Shown one piece after another: positions 7,966 through 23,018 of a stretch of 64,000 nt of DNA. The position numbers were made by a program, and so were the translations under genes. The notes below the pieces were generated by a model. The model was given only the letters and a program-made list of their open reading frames with translations, was not told where the DNA came from and searched no databases. The number at the start of each line of letters is the position of its first letter. Position 1 is the stretch's first letter. Origin of the DNA: Rubrivivax sp. (GTDB taxonomy: Bacteria; Pseudomonadota; Gammaproteobacteria; Burkholderiales; Burkholderiaceae_C); NCBI GenBank assembly GCA_019635315.1, contig JAHBZT010000001.1, forward strand, positions 1,162,001 to 1,226,000, in the 5' to 3' direction.

Positions 7966-8850
7966 TCACTGCCGGGTCGCCGGCGCAGGCGCCGGCGGGC
8001 GGGTCTGGGTACCCGGTGCCGGTGTCGCGGGCTTGGCATCGTCGCGCTTCGCACCTTCCGCGGATGGCGGCGTGTCGTCTTCGTCGTCGAAGTCGTCGAA
8101 GTCCTCCATCGGCGCCAGCGGCGGCGCGCCGTCGTAGACGAGGTCGCGGCGGCGCGCCAGGAAGCCGTCGCGCAGGAAGCTGTAGCGGTCCAGCGCGACC
8201 TGGTCGACCAGCGCCGTGGTGCCCAGCAGCAGCGCGCGCTGGTGCACGACCTCCAGCGCCGTGACGCCGTAGCGCGCGGCCTCGCGGTCGGGCAGGTCGG
8301 ACGGCGAGACCTGGCGGTCGGCGAGCAGGCCGACCCCGTCGCGCACCGACGACGGGCCCAGGAACGGCAGCACGAGGTAGGGCCCGCTGGGCAGGCCCCA
8401 GCGGCCCAGCGTCTGGCCGAAGTCCTCGCTGCGGCGCACCAGCCCCATCTCGGTGGCCGGGTCGAGCAGGCCGCCGAGGCCGAACAGCGTATTGGTCAGC
8501 ACGCGCATGCCCATGTCCAGGCCGTGGTGCACCTTGCCTTGCAGCAGGTGGTTGGCCATCGACCAGACGTCGTAGAGGTTGCCCAGCACGTTGCCGATGC
8601 CGGTGCGCACGAGCTGCGGCACGACCTTGCGGTAGCCCTCGGCCACCGGCTTGAGCACCGCCTCGTCGACTGCCTCGTTGAAGGCGAAGACCTTGCGGTT
8701 CCAGCGTTCCCAGGGGTCGACCGGGTTGGCCGCATAGGGCGCCGGCTCGGGCTGGCCTTCGCCGGGCGCGACGGTGGCGCAGCCGCCGGCCAGCAGCGCG
8801 CCGGCCAGCAGCGCCGCCGTCGCGGCGCGGCGCAGCAGGGCTGCAGTCAC
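7966..8850 (-). CDS. mlaA: outer-membrane lipoprotein MlaA (VacJ)
   Basis: 294 residues. It starts at GTG 8850, overlapping the mlaD stop (GTGA). A lipoprotein signal ends in the lipobox LAGG-C at about residue 23. The VacJ domain follows: NPVDPWERWNRKVFAFNEAVDEAVLKPVAEGY, LGNLYDVWSMANHLLQG, FGLGGLLDPATEMGL, and the porin-contact ring region GPYLVLPFLGPSSVRDGVG. The C-terminus has an acidic stretch (EDFDDFDDEDD) and a Pro/Ala tail. Placing mlaA inside the mlaFEDCB operon is normal for betaproteobacteria, unlike E. coli where it is separate. Confidence 0.93.
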   Translation of the reverse strand: MTAALLRRAATAALLAGALLAGGCATVAPGEGQPEPAPYAANPVDPWERWNRKVFAFNEAVDEAVLKPVAEGYRKVVPQLVRTGIGNVLGNLYDVWSMANHLLQGKVHHGLDMGMRVLTNTLFGLGGLLDPATEMGLVRRSEDFGQTLGRWGLPSGPYLVLPFLGPSSVRDGVGLLADRQVSPSDLPDREAARYGVTALEVVHQRALLLGTTALVDQVALDRYSFLRDGFLARRRDLVYDGAPPLAPMEDFDDFDDEDDTPPSAEGAKRDDAKPATPAPGTQTRPPAPAPATRQ

Positions 8851-9335
8851 TGGCCGCTCCCGCCACCGCCGCCGCTGCCGGCGGCATCGGCGCGCCCGGT
8901 GAGGAACTGGCCGATCAGGTTTTCCAGCACCACGGCCGACTGCGTCTGCGCGATGGTGTCGCCGGGTGCCAGGTTGGCGTCGTCGCCGCCCGGCTCCAGC
9001 CCGATGTACTGGTCGCCGAGCAGGCCCGAGGTCAGGATCTTGGCCGCCGAGTCCTTGGGAAACTGGAAGCGGCGGTCGATGTCCAGCGTGACCACGCCCT
9101 GGAAGGTCTGCGGGTCCAGCGCGATGGTGCTGACGCGGCCGACCAGCACGCCGGCGCTGCGCACCGGCGCGCGCACCTTCAGGCCGCCGATATTCTCGAA
9201 GCGCGCGCTGACGCGGTAGGTGTCGCCACCGGTGACGGCGCCCAGGTTGGCCGCCTGCAGCGCCAGGAACACCAGCCCCAGCATGCCCAGCAGCACGAAC
9301 ACCCCGACCAGCGTCTCGATGCCTCTCTTGCCCAT
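8847..9335 (-). CDS. mlaD: MCE-domain protein MlaD
   Basis: 162 residues. One N-terminal transmembrane helix (about 8-27, ETLVGVFVLLGMLGLVFLALQAANL) anchors a periplasmic MCE domain (YRVSARFENIGGLKVRAPVRSAGVLVGRVSTI, ILTSGLLGDQYIGLEPGGD). The C-terminus is a short helix plus a Gly/Ser tail. MlaD forms a hexameric ring on the MlaFE transporter through which lipids pass. It lies 27 bp after mlaE and overlaps mlaA. Confidence 0.95.
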   Translation of the reverse strand: MGKRGIETLVGVFVLLGMLGLVFLALQAANLGAVTGGDTYRVSARFENIGGLKVRAPVRSAGVLVGRVSTIALDPQTFQGVVTLDIDRRFQFPKDSAAKILTSGLLGDQYIGLEPGGDDANLAPGDTIAQTQSAVVLENLIGQFLTGRADAAGSGGGGGSGQ

Positions 9336-9362
9336 GTCTTGTGCCTGCCTTCGTCGATTCGC

Positions 9363-10142
9363 TCAAGGAGTCGAGAACATCATGGCCGTGAGCACGAAGT
9401 CCATGCCCAGGATCCACAGCGAGGAGATGACCACCGTGCGCGTGGTCGCGTAGGCCACGCCCTCGGGCGTGGCCTCGGTCTCGTAGCCCTGGTACAGCGC
9501 GACGACGGTGCAGATGACACCGAAGACCGCCGCCTTCACGAGGCCGTTGCCGACGTCGCGCCAGACGTCGACCTGCGTCTGCATGATGGACCAGAAGTTG
9601 CCGGCATCGACGCCGATCAGCATCACCGCGACGACCCAGGCGCCGAGGATGCCGATGGCCGAGAACAGCACGCACAGGATGGGCATGCTGACGATGCCGC
9701 CGACCAGTCGCGGCGCGAGCACGCGCGACTTCGGGTCCACCGCCATCAGCTCCATCGCGGCGAGCTGCTCGCCGGCCTTCATGAGGCCGATCTCGGCCGT
9801 CAGCGAGGTGCCGGCGCGGCCGGCGAACAGCAGCGCGGTGACGACCGGGCTCAGCTCGCGCACCAGTGCCAGGTTGACGATCAGCCCCAGGCTCTCGGCG
9901 GCGCCGTAGGTGACCAGCGCGTAGTACATCTGCAGCGCCAGCACGAAGCCGACCGCCAGTCCGCTGGCCAGGATGATGACCAGCGAGCGGTTGCCGATGG
10001 CGTGGATCTGCGCCACGACCAGGCCGAAGCGGCGCAGCGAGGCCGGCACCGCGCGCAGCAGTTCCAGGAAGAAGAAGGCGGCATGGCCCCAGCCGCGGAA
10101 CTGCTCGAGCGCGATGGCGCCCAGGCGCGCGATGGCGTTCAT
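9363..10142 (-). CDS. mlaE: phospholipid ABC transporter permease MlaE
   Basis: 259 residues of the MlaE/YrbE permease family, with an amphipathic N-terminal elbow helix ([24 protein letters not shown]) and about five hydrophobic segments. The conserved [24 protein letters not shown] is present in full, as are MVDP-like [14 protein letters not shown] and [22 protein letters not shown] near the C-terminus. Its ATG overlaps the mlaF stop (ATGA). It is the membrane core of the Mla lipid transporter. Confidence 0.95.
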   Translation of the reverse strand: MNAIARLGAIALEQFRGWGHAAFFFLELLRAVPASLRRFGLVVAQIHAIGNRSLVIILASGLAVGFVLALQMYYALVTYGAAESLGLIVNLALVRELSPVVTALLFAGRAGTSLTAEIGLMKAGEQLAAMELMAVDPKSRVLAPRLVGGIVSMPILCVLFSAIGILGAWVVAVMLIGVDAGNFWSIMQTQVDVWRDVGNGLVKAAVFGVICTVVALYQGYETEATPEGVAYATTRTVVISSLWILGMDFVLTAMMFSTP

Positions 10143-10948
10143 CCGGCGACCCCGAAGTCGGCGCCGATCTCCGGCGCCGGGTAGTGGAACTTGACCGGGC
10201 CGTCGGGCTCGCCGCGCACGAACTGGCGCGTCTCGGGGTCCATCGAGTCCATCAGGTCCTTCGGCGTGCCCTGCGCGACGATGCGGCCCTGGTTGGCCAG
10301 CAGGATGACCCAGTCGCTGATCGCCATGCACTCGGGCACGTCGTGGCTGACGACCAGGCTGGTCGCGCCGGTGGCGTCGTTGAGCGTGCGGATCAGCTTG
10401 GCCGCGACCCCCATGCTGATCAGGTCCAGGCCCGCGAAGGGCTCGTCGTACATGATCAGCTCGGGGTCCAGCGAGATCGCGCGCGCGAGCGCGATGCGCC
10501 GCGCCATGCCGCCGCTGACCTCGCTGATGCGCAGGTGCGCCGCGCCGCGCAGGCCGACCGCGTTGAGCTTCATCAGCACCAGGTCGCGGATCATCGCTTC
10601 CGGCAGCTTCGTGTGCTCGCGCAGCGGGAAAGCGACGTTGTCGAAGACCGTCAGGTCGGTGAACAGCGCGCCGAACTGGAACAGCATGCCGATGCGCCGG
10701 CGCAGCCGGAACAGCTGCGCCTGGTCGGCCGCGTTGACCAGTTCGCCGTCGAAGACCACGCGCCCGCTGTCGGCGGCGTGCACGCCGGCGATCAGCCGCA
10801 GCAGCGTGGTCTTGCCGCAGCCCGACCCGCCCAGGATGGCCGTGACCTTGCCGCGCGGGAAGCGCAGCGACACGTCCGACAGGATCGTCCGGCTGCTGTC
10901 GTAGCCGAACGTGACGTGGTCGATCTCGATGAAGGGATGGTCGAACAA
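10139..10948 (-). CDS. mlaF: phospholipid ABC transporter ATPase MlaF
   Basis: About 269 residues. Walker A is [14 protein letters not shown], the Q-loop region [13 protein letters not shown], the signature [17 protein letters not shown], and Walker [13 protein letters not shown], followed by the switch His in VVSHDVPE. No ATG lies between the start of homology ([11 protein letters not shown]) and the upstream stop region, so I infer TTG at 10946-10948 as the start; this is the least certain part. It is the first gene of the mla operon, with 227 bp separating it from gltD. That gap holds only GC-rich sequence with no clear promoter. Confidence 0.88.
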   Translation of the reverse strand: MFDHPFIEIDHVTFGYDSSRTILSDVSLRFPRGKVTAILGGSGCGKTTLLRLIAGVHAADSGRVVFDGELVNAADQAQLFRLRRRIGMLFQFGALFTDLTVFDNVAFPLREHTKLPEAMIRDLVLMKLNAVGLRGAAHLRISEVSGGMARRIALARAISLDPELIMYDEPFAGLDLISMGVAAKLIRTLNDATGATSLVVSHDVPECMAISDWVILLANQGRIVAQGTPKDLMDSMDPETRQFVRGEPDGPVKFHYPAPEIGADFGVAG

Positions 10949-11175
10949 GCGGTTGCCGGGCCGGGCAGGGCGTGGCGCCGACCCGTGCAGCCGTGATGTG
11001 CCCGCGTGGGGGCAAGGGGGCGGATTCTCGCACGCAAGGGCAAACCCGCATTCAGGCGGGCCGTCGCGTGCCGGTGACAAGCTGTAGCGGCGGCGCGACG
11101 GCCCGCGCCCGTCGCCGCTCAGCGGCCGGTGCCGGCCTGCCGGCCCGGCGGCACCCCGGCCGGCCCCCGGTCTGT

Positions 11176-12663
<1,488 letters not shown>

Positions 12664-12684
12664 CTGCCGAACCTCTCGAATGTC

Positions 12685-17412
<4,728 letters not shown>

Positions 17413-17494
17413 GGCGGCTCCATGGCGTGGCGCGCGGCAGGGCGGACGGGCGATGCCCGGCGGGGACGCGAGCCTACCGCAGTGCAGCAAGGAC

Positions 17495-17580
17495 GGCAAT
17501 CTGAATTAAATGGGGTCTGGCCCCATTAAAGTGTTCTTGTGACGCGCATCCAATTTAAATGGTGACATATCAATGTCCGG
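17495..17580. repeat. AT-rich palindromic patch beside the RAYT-like gene
   Basis: A locally AT-rich stretch in a very GC-rich genome. It holds the inverted repeat AATGGGG-TCTGG-CCCCATT (17509-17527) and a second one, GACAT-ATCA-ATGTC (17564-17577), with AATTTAAATGG between them. It lies 70 bp past the 3' end of the degenerate RAYT-like transposase gene and upstream of gltB. Palindromes of this form commonly flank RAYT genes, so it may be a relic of a REP/IS200-type element. A role in gltB regulation is also possible. Confidence 0.5.
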
Positions 17581-17652
17581 GAGCACACAACGGTCGAAGC
17601 AGACAGCGTGCCTGCCCCGCCGACCGCAGCGTGGTCGGCTTGCTGCCGGCGG

Positions 17653-18339
17653 TCAACCCGACTTCGGTACCGGTTCGGCCGCGGCGCGACGCGGCCGGCC
17701 GCGGGGCCGAGGTCGCACCGGGCGTCCGGCAACGGCTTCGGCCTCGGCGGCGAAGTCCGCGCCGCCGACCACCCAGCCCCCGGCCACGGCGCGCCGCAGT
17801 TCCGCGGCACGCGCCGCCGGGACACCGGCGCCCAGCAGCCGCCGGTACGCGCCTTCGCGGTCGAAGGGCGTATTGCCCAGCGCCCAGTAAGCCGGCGGGT
17901 CGGTCAGCAGCGGGTCCGGCCGTGCACCGACATGGCGCGCGGCGCTGGTCGCCCCGGGCTCGTCGCTGGCGCCGTCGACCCACAGCATGGCGTCCAGGCA
18001 GGGCGCACCGGCCTGCAGCGCGGCACAGCCGAAGCGGCCGGACCACAACGTGCCCTGGCCGCCATGACGACGGTTGTAGGCGCTCACATAGCGACGCCCG
18101 AGGTGCTGCATCAGGCGCGCCAGCGCGGCGGCGTCGGGTGGCGTCAGCACCAGGCGCACTTCGCCCGGCGTCAGCGCATAGGCATGCAGCTGCACGCCCT
18201 CGGCGGCCAGGCCCTCGCGCAGCGCATCGGCGTAGGCGCGGCGGTCCTCGCCGTCGACGAAGGCCGGGCGGCCGGCAGCGGCCCGCTGCACGACCAGGTG
18301 CGGCAGCCCCGGCAGCACCAGGCGAGGCAGGCGGGCCAT
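17653..18339 (-). CDS. degenerate RAYT-like (Y1/IS200 family) transposase-related protein
   Basis: 228 residues. The fold of REP-associated tyrosine transposases is recognisable: MARLPRLVLPGLPHLVVQRA at the start, DGEDRRAYADALREGLAAEGVQLHAYALTP, ARLMQHLGRRYVSAYNRRHGGQGTLWSGRF. The HUH metal site, usually N-H-x-H before LLV, reads PGEVRLVL, so both histidines are gone. The segment that normally holds the catalytic tyrosine (ML-Y-I-E) reads MLWVDG. It is therefore unlikely to cut DNA. The intact frame and a long C-terminal extension with arginine-rich end suggest a kept, possibly DNA-binding, protein. It sits 15 bp after dgt. Confidence 0.7.
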   Translation of the reverse strand: MARLPRLVLPGLPHLVVQRAAAGRPAFVDGEDRRAYADALREGLAAEGVQLHAYALTPGEVRLVLTPPDAAALARLMQHLGRRYVSAYNRRHGGQGTLWSGRFGCAALQAGAPCLDAMLWVDGASDEPGATSAARHVGARPDPLLTDPPAYWALGNTPFDREGAYRRLLGAGVPAARAAELRRAVAGGWVVGGADFAAEAEAVAGRPVRPRPRGRPRRAAAEPVPKSG

Positions 18340-18354
18340 GACCGCGGCGGCCGG

Positions 18355-19506
18355 TCAGGCGCCGTCGAACAGCCGCCGGCCGGTCAGCCGGTGGTGCTCG
18401 CGCAGCGCGAAGCGGTCGGTCATGCCGGCGATGTAGTCGGCCACCGCCCGTGGCAGGTCATCGGCGCCCGCGAAGTCCTCGGGCATCTCGCGCGGCGCGG
18501 CGCGGTAGGCGTCGAACAGCTCGGCCACGACCTGGCGGCCGAGTGCCGTCGTCTGCACCACCTGCGGATGCCGGTACAGCGCGGCAAACAGGAAGCGCCT
18601 GAGCTGCGTGGTCTGTTCGCGCAGCGGTTCGCCGAAGCCGGCCAGCGCCGGGAGCCTGCGCAGTTCGTCGACGTCGGCCGGGGCATGCCGCGCCACGGCC
18701 GCGGCGGTGTGGCGCACCAGCTCGGCGATCTGCGCCGACAGCATGCGCCGCAGCGTCTCGAACAGCAGCCGCCGGCCGGGCTGCCCGCGCAGCGCCGGGT
18801 GCTCGGCCAGCACCTGCTCGCGCCAGTGGACGAACAGCGGCACCTCGTCGAGCTGGTCCATGGTCAGCAGGCCGGAACGCACGCCGTCGTCGATGTCGTG
18901 CGCGTGGTAGGCCATCTCGTCGGCGAGGTTGACGACCTGGGCTTCCAGCGAAGGCTGCGTGCCGTCCAGGAAGCGGCGCGCCGGTCCGCCGGGATCGGTG
19001 GCGGCCAGGCGCTCGGCGTTGCGCCGCGAGCAGTGCTTGAGCACGCCCTCGCGCGTCTCGAAGGTCAGGTTCAGCCCGTCGAACGCGGGGTAGCGCACCT
19101 CCAGCCGGTCGACGACACGCAGGCTTTGCAGGTTGTGCTCGAAGCCGCCATGCTCGCGCATGCATTCGTGCAGCGCGTCCTGCCCGGCGTGGCCGAAAGG
19201 CGTGTGGCCGAGGTCGTGGGCCAGTGCGATGGCTTCGACCAGGTCCTCGTTCAGGCGCAGCGCACGCGCCACCGAGCGGCCGAGCTGCGCCACCTCCAGC
19301 GAATGCGTCAGCCGGGTGCGGAACAGGTCGCCTTCGTGGTTGATGAAGACCTGCGTCTTGTAGACCAGCCGCCGGAAGGCGGTGCTGTGCACGATGCGGT
19401 CGCGATCGCGCTGGTGCTCATTGCGCGGCGGCGCCGGCGGCTGCGCGATGCGGCGCCCGCGCGAGCGCCGCGGGTCGCAGGCCCAGGGCGCCAGCGTGCC
19501 GTTCAT
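18355..19506 (-). CDS. dgt: deoxyguanosinetriphosphate triphosphohydrolase-like protein
   Basis: 383 residues, HD-domain dNTPase. It hydrolyses dGTP or other dNTPs to nucleoside and triphosphate. The metal ligands are visible in [10 protein letters not shown] (H), [16 protein letters not shown] (HD), and later [16 protein letters not shown] (D). The start ATG overlaps the aroB stop (ATGA). The order aroK-aroB-dgt-gltB is widely conserved in betaproteobacteria. It is the shorter Dgt-like form, without the longer E. coli Dgt insert. Confidence 0.9.
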   Translation of the reverse strand: MNGTLAPWACDPRRSRGRRIAQPPAPPRNEHQRDRDRIVHSTAFRRLVYKTQVFINHEGDLFRTRLTHSLEVAQLGRSVARALRLNEDLVEAIALAHDLGHTPFGHAGQDALHECMREHGGFEHNLQSLRVVDRLEVRYPAFDGLNLTFETREGVLKHCSRRNAERLAATDPGGPARRFLDGTQPSLEAQVVNLADEMAYHAHDIDDGVRSGLLTMDQLDEVPLFVHWREQVLAEHPALRGQPGRRLLFETLRRMLSAQIAELVRHTAAAVARHAPADVDELRRLPALAGFGEPLREQTTQLRRFLFAALYRHPQVVQTTALGRQVVAELFDAYRAAPREMPEDFAGADDLPRAVADYIAGMTDRFALREHHRLTGRRLFDGA

Positions 19507-20627
19507 GCCCGGCGGCTGTCCTCGATGACGCGGGCCACCAGGGCATCCGGCGCCGGCCGCAGCGCGGCGCGGCCGGGCGCCTCGATGACGACGAAGCGGA
19601 TCTCGCCGCCTTCGGCCTTCTTGTCGATGCGCATCAGTTCCAGCCAGCGCGCGGCGCCGCCGAGGTCCGGTGCGACGACCGGCAACCCGGCGCGCTGCAC
19701 CAGTGCGCGCAGGCGCTCGGCGAAGTCTGCACTCACCAGGCCCAGCGCGACCGAGAGCCGTGCCGCCATCACCATGCCGCAGGCCACGGCCTCGCCATGC
19801 AGCCACTGGCCGTAGCCCAGCCCGGCCTCGATGGCGTGGCCGAAGGTGTGCCCGAAATTGAGGATCGCGCGCAGCCCGGCTTCGCGTTCGTCCGCGCCGA
19901 CGACGGCGGCCTTGATCTCGCAGCTGCGCCGCACGGCCTGCGCCAGCGCGGCCGCGTCGCGCGCCAGCAGCGCGTCGAGGTGCGCCTCGATCCAGTCCAG
20001 GAAGGCGGCGTCGGCGATCGGGCCGTACTTGATGACCTCGGCGAGGCCGGCGCGCAGTTCGCGGTCGGGCAGCGTGGCCAGCGTCGCCAGGTCGCAGACC
20101 ACGCGCACCGGCTGGTGGAAGGCGCCGATCATGTTCTTGCCGCGCGGGTGGTTGATCGCGGTCTTGCCGCCGACCGAGCTGTCCACCTGCGCCAGCAACG
20201 TCGTCGGCACCTGCACGAAGGGCACGCCGCGCATGTAGGTCGCGGCGGCGAAGCCGGTCATGTCGCCGACCACGCCGCCGCCGAGCGCGAACAGCACCGT
20301 GCGGCGGTCGCAGCCGCGGGCCAGCAGGTGGTCGAAGACGCGTTCCAGCGAGGTCCAGTCCTTGTGCTGCTCGCCGTCGGGCAGCAGCACCGTCGACACC
20401 TCGCCGTAGTGCGGCGCGATGGCCGCGAGCAGCGCGGCGCCGTGCAGCGCCTGCACGGTCGGGTTGCTGACCACGACCGCCTGCGCCGCGCGCGGCAGCC
20501 CCATCCAGGCCGCGGCGTCGGCGAGCAGGCCGGCGCCGATCAGGATGTCGTAGCGGTGACCCGGCGTGGTGACCGTGACGGTCTGCGTCGCGGTCCGGGC
20601 TGTGACGGGCAGGGCGCCGGTATTCAT
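19503..20627 (-). CDS. aroB: 3-dehydroquinate synthase
   Basis: 374 residues. AroB converts DAHP to 3-dehydroquinate, the second shikimate step, using NAD+ and a divalent metal. Signatures are [52 protein letters not shown], and the metal ligands in [22 protein letters not shown] and HGEAVACGM. It follows aroK with an 81-bp GC-rich gap and overlaps dgt. Confidence 0.97.
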   Translation of the reverse strand: MNTGALPVTARTATQTVTVTTPGHRYDILIGAGLLADAAAWMGLPRAAQAVVVSNPTVQALHGAALLAAIAPHYGEVSTVLLPDGEQHKDWTSLERVFDHLLARGCDRRTVLFALGGGVVGDMTGFAAATYMRGVPFVQVPTTLLAQVDSSVGGKTAINHPRGKNMIGAFHQPVRVVCDLATLATLPDRELRAGLAEVIKYGPIADAAFLDWIEAHLDALLARDAAALAQAVRRSCEIKAAVVGADEREAGLRAILNFGHTFGHAIEAGLGYGQWLHGEAVACGMVMAARLSVALGLVSADFAERLRALVQRAGLPVVAPDLGGAARWLELMRIDKKAEGGEIRFVVIEAPGRAALRPAPDALVARVIEDSRRA

Positions 20628-20708
20628 GGCGGCGAGTATGCCGCGCCGGCCGCGGGCGCCCCGGGGCCGGAAGCCGGCCGTTGCCGTCGCGGCCGGCCGG
20701 CTGCCGCT

Positions 20709-21260
20709 TCAGTCGTGGCCGATGGTCGCCGGCACGCGGTCGGCCGGCACCAGCCCGGCCAGCTCCAGCTGCATCAGCACCATGCCGATCAGTCCCGGCA
20801 CCGAGGGCCGGGCCGATTCGACGACGAAGTGCGCCGTGCGCCGGTACAGTGGGTCGCGCTCGCGGTAGAGCTCGCGCAGCCGGCGCAGCGGGTCGGCCAC
20901 CTGCAGCAGCGGGCGGTGGGTGTCGTGGCGCAGACGGCGGTGCAGTTCCTCCGGCGACGATCGCAGGTAGAAGACATGCATGCGCGAGTGCAGCGCGTCG
21001 CGGTTGGACGGACGCAGCACCGCGCCGCCGCCGGTGGCGAGCACGACGCCGTCATGCGCGCTGAGCTCGTCGACGACCTCCTGCTCGACCTGGCGGAAGG
21101 CCTCCTCGCCGTGCGCGGCGAAGAAGGCCTTGATCGGCATGCCGATGCGGCGCTCGATCTCGCTGTCGCTGTCGACGAAGCGCAGCCCGAGCTGGCGCGC
21201 CAGGTGGCGCCCGACCGTGGACTTGCCGCAGCCGGGCATGCCGACGAGGGCGAGCCTCAT
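20709..21260 (-). CDS. aroK: shikimate kinase
   Basis: 183 residues. It phosphorylates shikimate with ATP. Walker A is GMPGCGKST (residues 7-15), the shikimate-binding DSD is in FVDSDSEIERR, the GGGA motif in LATGGGAVLR, and the lid arginine in HDTHRPLLQ, followed by RDPLYRRTAHFVV. It is preceded by the Ig-like lipoprotein gene (13 bp gap) and sits in the pil-aro gene chain, as in most proteobacteria. Confidence 0.97.
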   Translation of the reverse strand: MRLALVGMPGCGKSTVGRHLARQLGLRFVDSDSEIERRIGMPIKAFFAAHGEEAFRQVEQEVVDELSAHDGVVLATGGGAVLRPSNRDALHSRMHVFYLRSSPEELHRRLRHDTHRPLLQVADPLRRLRELYRERDPLYRRTAHFVVESARPSVPGLIGMVLMQLELAGLVPADRVPATIGHD

Positions 21261-21273
21261 GGCCGCGCCCCGG

Positions 21274-22980
21274 TCAGTTCGGGTTCGTGCAGAGCGAGGC
21301 GCTGACGCCCTGCGGCGTGGTCACCGTCGTGAAGCCGCTGACCGCCTGGCCGTAGGGGCTCACCACGAAGGCCGGCGAGCTCTGCGCCTGCAGCGCGGTA
21401 AACGGCACCGGCAGCGTGCCGTTGAAGCTCGCGCGCCCTTCGGTGCCGGACACGCCGCCAGCGGCCACGTCCAGCCGGAACTGCACCCACGACCCGTAGT
21501 TGCGCGGATAGGTGACACGCAGGATGACCTGGCCCGCGGCGTTGGTGCGGCTGGGACCGTCGAACGAGACCACGACGTCGGCCTTGCGCGGGTCGAGCTG
21601 GCCGTTGCCGTTGGCGTCCTCGATGCCGCCGTTGGAGTAGACCTCCACAACGCCGTTGCGGTTGACGTCCTCGTTGCCGCAGCCGGCCGTCCTGACGTTC
21701 TGCACCCAGAGGCTGCCGTCGTAGAGGTAGAAGCCCTTGGCATAGGAGGGCAGGTCCAGCAGCGGGCTGATCTGCACGTCGGGCTTGGCCAGACCGGAGG
21801 AGTCGTTCACCTGCACGACGAAGCGCTTCGTATAGGTCAGGTCGCCCAGCACCACCAGCTCGTCTGTGCCGATGCTGACCGACAGCGCGTCGGAGATCAC
21901 CGTCAGCGTGGTCGTCGCCTGGTTCGTGCAGGCGTTGGCCTCGGCGTCGCTATTGCCCCAGCAGGCGCGGATCGTCAGGCCGTCGGTGGGGCTGAAGCGC
22001 TGGCCGGCGATGTAGGCCGACTGCGCGACACCGTTGGCATCGCTGTAGACCAGTGTGCTGCCGGTGCTGAACTCGCCGCCGATCGAGTTGGCGTCACCGG
22101 CGAGGTCGAAGCGTACGCGCACGTTCGGCACCGGGGCGTTGTTGTTGCCGACGAAGAGGGCACGCACCTCGGCGCGGTTGGTCTGCGAGCCGACTGCGTT
22201 GACCGGCACCACGCTCGGCGTGGCGCGCACGGTGGCGGAGCGCACGCTGCCGGCGGGCACCGCAGGGATGGTGCTCGGGCCCGACTGCACGACGACGGTC
22301 GTCGTGTTCTGTACACCGCCGGCCGAGGCGACGATGTCCAGGTTGCCGGCCGCCGAGGGCGCCGTGTAGCTGTATTCGTAGTCGCCGTTGATCGTCGTCG
22401 TGGCGGTGGTCGTGACGCCACCCGGTCCGGTCACGGTGATCGGCACCTCCCCAAGCCCGTTGCCGTTCACGTCGACCACGCGGTACTGGACTCGACCAGG
22501 GTCGGCGGGTGCCAGCACGGCCGGCAGTGCGGTCGCCGTGATGCGGGTACCGACGACCCTGACGGCCGCCTGACGGGTTACGGCACCGCTCAAGGCGGTG
22601 ACGGTGATCGTGCGGTCGGTACGGTCCGCACCGATGCGGACTGTGCCCGTGACCACGCCGGCCGTGCTCGTCGTCGTGCCGGAGACCTGCACGCTTGCAC
22701 CGTTGTCGACGCTGATCGTGACCGGGATGCCCGCCACGGTGTTGCGGTTGGCGTCGACCGCGGTGACGGTCGCAGTGATGGTCTCGGTCCCCGAATTGCT
22801 GACCGTCGGCGCCGACAGCACGAGTGAGATGTCCGCGGCCGTAGGCGTGCCCGGCGGCGTGCCCGGACCGCCCGGGTCGTTGGGGCCGAAGGGCGAGGTG
22901 CCCTTGTCGCCGCCCCCGCCGCCGCAGGCCGCCAGCGCGAGCAGGGCGGCGATCGAGATGAACCGTTGGAATGTCGTCAT
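21274..22980 (-). CDS. Ig-like repeat lipoprotein inserted between pilQ and aroK
   Basis: 568 residues. The signal peptide ends in a lipobox (LLALAA-C at about residue 19), followed by a Gly-rich linker GGGGGDKG. Then come several bacterial Ig-like/Big_1-type units: DISLVLSAPTVSNSGTETIT with NTVAGIPVTISVDNGA, RVQYRVVDVNGNGLGEVPITV, and VRATPSVVPVN with VPNVRVRFDLAG. A Cys pair lies in RACWGNSDAEANAC. Near residue 440 two Asp/Asn/Gly loops (DVNRNGVVE, DANGNGQLD) resemble calcium-binding loops. It is not a standard pilus gene; its position 38 bp after pilQ suggests a surface or pilus-linked lipoprotein. Function is inferred only. Confidence 0.7.
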   Translation of the reverse strand: MTTFQRFISIAALLALAACGGGGGDKGTSPFGPNDPGGPGTPPGTPTAADISLVLSAPTVSNSGTETITATVTAVDANRNTVAGIPVTISVDNGASVQVSGTTTSTAGVVTGTVRIGADRTDRTITVTALSGAVTRQAAVRVVGTRITATALPAVLAPADPGRVQYRVVDVNGNGLGEVPITVTGPGGVTTTATTTINGDYEYSYTAPSAAGNLDIVASAGGVQNTTTVVVQSGPSTIPAVPAGSVRSATVRATPSVVPVNAVGSQTNRAEVRALFVGNNNAPVPNVRVRFDLAGDANSIGGEFSTGSTLVYSDANGVAQSAYIAGQRFSPTDGLTIRACWGNSDAEANACTNQATTTLTVISDALSVSIGTDELVVLGDLTYTKRFVVQVNDSSGLAKPDVQISPLLDLPSYAKGFYLYDGSLWVQNVRTAGCGNEDVNRNGVVEVYSNGGIEDANGNGQLDPRKADVVVSFDGPSRTNAAGQVILRVTYPRNYGSWVQFRLDVAAGGVSGTEGRASFNGTLPVPFTALQAQSSPAFVVSPYGQAVSGFTTVTTPQGVSASLCTNPN

Positions 22981-23018
22981 GTTGCGTTTCCTGGGGCCGC
23001 TGGCGTGGAGCCGCGCCT

